NCBI GenBank assembly: GCA_002482865.1
Contig: DLGU01000063.1
Coordinates: 1 to 18,345 of the forward strand
DNA length: 18,345 nucleotides
Reading direction: 5' to 3'
DNA from: Porphyrobacter sp. UBA7686
GTDB taxonomy: Bacteria; Pseudomonadota; Alphaproteobacteria; Sphingomonadales; Sphingomonadaceae
Shown here in pieces: positions 15,991-18,345 of this stretch (its first letter is position 1; every line of letters starts with the position of its first letter). Both the position numbers and the translations under genes were made by a program. The notes under the pieces are model-generated. The model ran no database searches, was not told the origin of the DNA, and was given only the letters and a program-made list of their open reading frames with translations.

Positions 15991-18345
15991 ATGACGCGAC
16001 GCGTGCGCCTTGGGGCGCTTCTGCTGGCTTGGTCCCTGCCGCTTGCAACGCTGAGCGCGCAGGTTGGCCCGCAGGAGGTTGCGGCACCCGCAGGTGAGAC
16101 CGGGTTGGTGCTAGTGCGCACCGAAGCTGCCAAGGGCCGCATCCTCGTCACCCTGCCCGCGCCTGCGCAAGATGGCGTATCGCTGCGCCTGCTCTACAGC
16201 ACCGCGCTCAAGACCGGATTGGGCTCGGCGCCGCTGGGGCTGGATCGCGGGCGGATCGGCAATACCCAGCTCCTCGCCTTCCGCCGGATCGGCGGCAAGA
16301 TCGCCGTGCAGTTTGAAAACCCGCGCTTCCGCGCCAGCGCGGGCGATGCAGCGCAGCAAAGCGCAGTCGCCAGCGATTTCGGGATCTCGACCGTCTGGCT
16401 GACCGACATTGCCGAAACCCTGCCCGATGGCCGCTTGGTGATCGACATCGCCCCGTTCCTCGCGCTCGACACGCTGGGCATTGCCGCCTCGCTCAATCAG
16501 GAAGCCGATGTGCTGGGCGTTGGCGCGGCCACCGCAATCGCCGGGCAAGGCTTCCGGCTAGACGACAAGCTGAGCCTGGCCGATCCGGCGACGGTGCGAC
16601 TGTTTCCCGACAATCTGGAGGTGGACGCGATCCAGACCTTCGTCTCCGACAAGCCGGGGGCCGAAATCGAGAACATCGTGCCTGAACCTCGGAAGGTAAC
16701 GCTCACCGTCCACCACAGTTTCGTCCGCCTGCCCGAACCCGGCTTCGTGCCGCGCCCGTTCGATCCGCGGCTGGGCGGCTTTGCGACCCAGGCGGTTGAC
16801 TTCTCCGCGCCGCTGGGCGCGCCGGTGGTGTCTGATCTGGCCAACCGCTTCCGACTGGAAAAGCTTGATCCCATGGCGCCCCGTTCGCGGGTGAAGCAGC
16901 CGATCATCTTCTATCTCGACCGCAACACGCCCGAGCCGATCCGCTCGGCTTTGCTGGAGGGGATTGGCTGGTGGTCCGATGCGTTCGATCAGGCGGGCTT
17001 TATCGATGCCTTCCGGGTCGAGATGCTGCCCGAGGGGGCCGATCCGCTCGATGTGCGCTACAACATGGTCAACTGGGTCGACCGGGCAACGCGCGGCTGG
17101 GCTTATGGCCAGCAGATCGTAGATCCGCGCACCGGAGAGATCGTGAAGGGCATGGTGGTGCTCGGCTCCTTGCGGGCGCGGCAGGACATCCAGATCTTTC
17201 AGGCGTTGGTCGGTGCCGCCGAATTGAACAGCGGCGGGCCGAACGATCCGGTGAAGGTCGCGCTCGACCGGCTGGCCCAACTGGGTGCACACGAGGTCGG
17301 CCATACGTTGGGCTTTGCGCATAACTTTGCGGCCAGCACCCAAGACCGCGCCTCGGTGATGGACTACCCCCCGCCTCGCATCGGCCTTGCAGAGGGTAAA
17401 CCCGACCTATCGGACGCTTATGCCAAGGGTATTGGCATCTGGGACGTGGCAACGGTGCGCTGGCTCTACGCTGATGCGGGCGAGCGCGAGACGGCCGAAG
17501 CGGCGGCACGCTACCGCTACGTCCAGGACGACAACGCCCGCGCGGCCGATACCTCCCAAGTGTGGGGCGGCTTGTGGGACGACGGCGCGGACCCGACCGC
17601 TGAGCTCAACCGGCTGATGGCGGTGCGCGCCGCCGCGCTGTCCCGCTTCGGGCTGGATGCTCTCAGTCCCGGCGAGCCGGTCGCGAACCTTCGTCGCCGG
17701 TTCGTACCCCTGTGGTTGCTGCATCGTTATCAACTGGTTGCGGCTGCCAAGGCGATTGGCGGGGTTGAATTTGCCTATTCCGTCAAGGGTGACGGGCGTG
17801 AGGCGGCAGCCCCGGTTGCCCCAGCGCAGCAGCGCGCGGCATTGGAAGCGGCGCTGGCAACGCTCCGGCCCGAGCCGCTGCGCGTCCCGCCCGCGCTGGT
17901 GCCGCTGCTCTCGGCCGCGCAGAATGGCAATACCGACCGCCAGTACGAGACCGAGATCTTCGCCACCGCTGGCGGCCCGGTGTTCGACCCGCTGGTCGCC
18001 GCCGATGCCGCAGCCCAACTGACCGCGCAGACGCTACTCGCCCCGCGCAGGTTGGCGCGACTGGTCGTCCAGAGCCAGCGCGATGCTTCGGCGCTCGGCG
18101 TGGGCGAGCTGCTCGACCGACTTACGGCAACCGTGCTCGCCTCGACCGGCGAAGATCTCGGCCGCCGTATCGCCTATCGCACGCTGGCGACCATGGCGCA
18201 GGTCGCGCGCCGCCAGGATGCCACCCCTGAGGTTGCCGCCGCGATCGATCAGAAGCTCACCGATGTCGGCGCCGCGTTGGCCAAGCGCAAGGCGAGCGGC
18301 GCCGAACGGGCCTGGGCGCTGAGCTTGTCGCGGCGCTTGCTCGAT
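15991..18345 (+). CDS. Secreted metzincin-type zinc metalloprotease (DUF5117/DUF4953 type), 3' end outside window
   Basis: The frame is open from the ATG at 15991 to the window edge (785 codons, no stop). The start is supported by AGGGGA at 15975-15980 and a signal peptide MTRRVRLGALLLAWSLPLATLSAQ. Residues about 40-240 match the DUF5117-type region (LLYSTALKTGLGSAPLGLDRG, FENPRFRA). The catalytic part carries HEVGHTLGFAH (H434, E435, H438, H444), a three-histidine zinc site with the general-base Glu, and the Met-turn SVMDYPPPR with M457. This is the metzincin layout. A helical C-terminal region follows. Relatives run to roughly 850 residues or more, so only a short piece is probably missing. 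It is divergent from the propeller-amidohydrolase, another exported hydrolase. The physiological substrate is unknown. Confidence 0.9.
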   Translation, partial: MTRRVRLGALLLAWSLPLATLSAQVGPQEVAAPAGETGLVLVRTEAAKGRILVTLPAPAQDGVSLRLLYSTALKTGLGSAPLGLDRGRIGNTQLLAFRRIGGKIAVQFENPRFRASAGDAAQQSAVASDFGISTVWLTDIAETLPDGRLVIDIAPFLALDTLGIAASLNQEADVLGVGAATAIAGQGFRLDDKLSLADPATVRLFPDNLEVDAIQTFVSDKPGAEIENIVPEPRKVTLTVHHSFVRLPEPGFVPRPFDPRLGGFATQAVDFSAPLGAPVVSDLANRFRLEKLDPMAPRSRVKQPIIFYLDRNTPEPIRSALLEGIGWWSDAFDQAGFIDAFRVEMLPEGADPLDVRYNMVNWVDRATRGWAYGQQIVDPRTGEIVKGMVVLGSLRARQDIQIFQALVGAAELNSGGPNDPVKVALDRLAQLGAHEVGHTLGFAHNFAASTQDRASVMDYPPPRIGLAEGKPDLSDAYAKGIGIWDVATVRWLYADAGERETAEAAARYRYVQDDNARAADTSQVWGGLWDDGADPTAELNRLMAVRAAALSRFGLDALSPGEPVANLRRRFVPLWLLHRYQLVAAAKAIGGVEFAYSVKGDGREAAAPVAPAQQRAALEAALATLRPEPLRVPPALVPLLSAAQNGNTDRQYETEIFATAGGPVFDPLVAADAAAQLTAQTLLAPRRLARLVVQSQRDASALGVGELLDRLTATVLASTGEDLGRRIAYRTLATMAQVARRQDATPEVAAAIDQKLTDVGAALAKRKASGAERAWALSLSRRLLD

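Noticed and set aside
15909..16097. Small plus-strand frame including an ATG at 15981
   Set aside because: It is out of frame with the metalloprotease, whose signal peptide and ribosome site support the ATG at 15991.

Overview
The window is a gene-dense, high-GC bacterial chromosome segment. It contains no RNA genes, CRISPR array, insertion sequence or integrase that I can see. The content fits an alphaproteobacterium, most likely a sphingomonad/Erythrobacter-type organism: RND efflux, a TonB-dependent iron receptor with a PepSY reductase-like partner, and large exported peptidase/amidohydrolase-type enzymes. The taxonomic guess is an inference from gene content and composition, not from a marker gene.

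Layout from left to right. (1) 1-489 (+): the 3' part of a B12-binding-like domain protein that runs in from outside the window. (2) 486-1889 (-): an FAD/NAD(P)-dependent oxidoreductase. It is divergent from a TetR regulator with a TTG start (1993-2580, +), and the 103-bp gap holds a 24-bp near-palindromic operator. (3) 2589-8434 (-): a complete tripartite RND efflux operon, transcribed adaptor (8434-7268), permease (7264-4022), outer-membrane factor (4025-2589), with tight or overlapping junctions. It is divergent from a second TetR regulator (8536-9168, +), and a perfect 20-bp palindrome sits over the predicted efflux promoter. (4) 9140-12357 (-): an iron-uptake pair, a TonB-dependent receptor followed by a PepSY/four-helix membrane protein with a 1-nt stop/start overlap. 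A 37-bp inverted repeat made of two Fur-box-like arms lies directly upstream. (5) 12468-15788 (-): a large exported protein with an N-terminal PD40/TolB-type propeller and a C-terminal amidohydrolase domain. (6) 15991-end (+): a secreted metzincin-type zinc metalloprotease (DUF5117/DUF4953 type), cut by the right edge.

Two modules (2 and 3) are classical divergent regulator/target pairs in which a TetR repressor probably controls itself and its neighbour. Module 4 looks iron-regulated. Modules 5 and 6 are divergently arranged exported hydrolases sharing a 202-bp intergenic region, and may both act on peptides in the envelope.

I do not see a convincing wholly new system. The points most worth following are the non-canonical metal-site residues of the propeller-amidohydrolase, the double Fur-like arms that could also fold as an RNA hairpin over the ribosome binding site, the dockerin-like calcium loop in the TonB receptor, and the two clean TetR operators.
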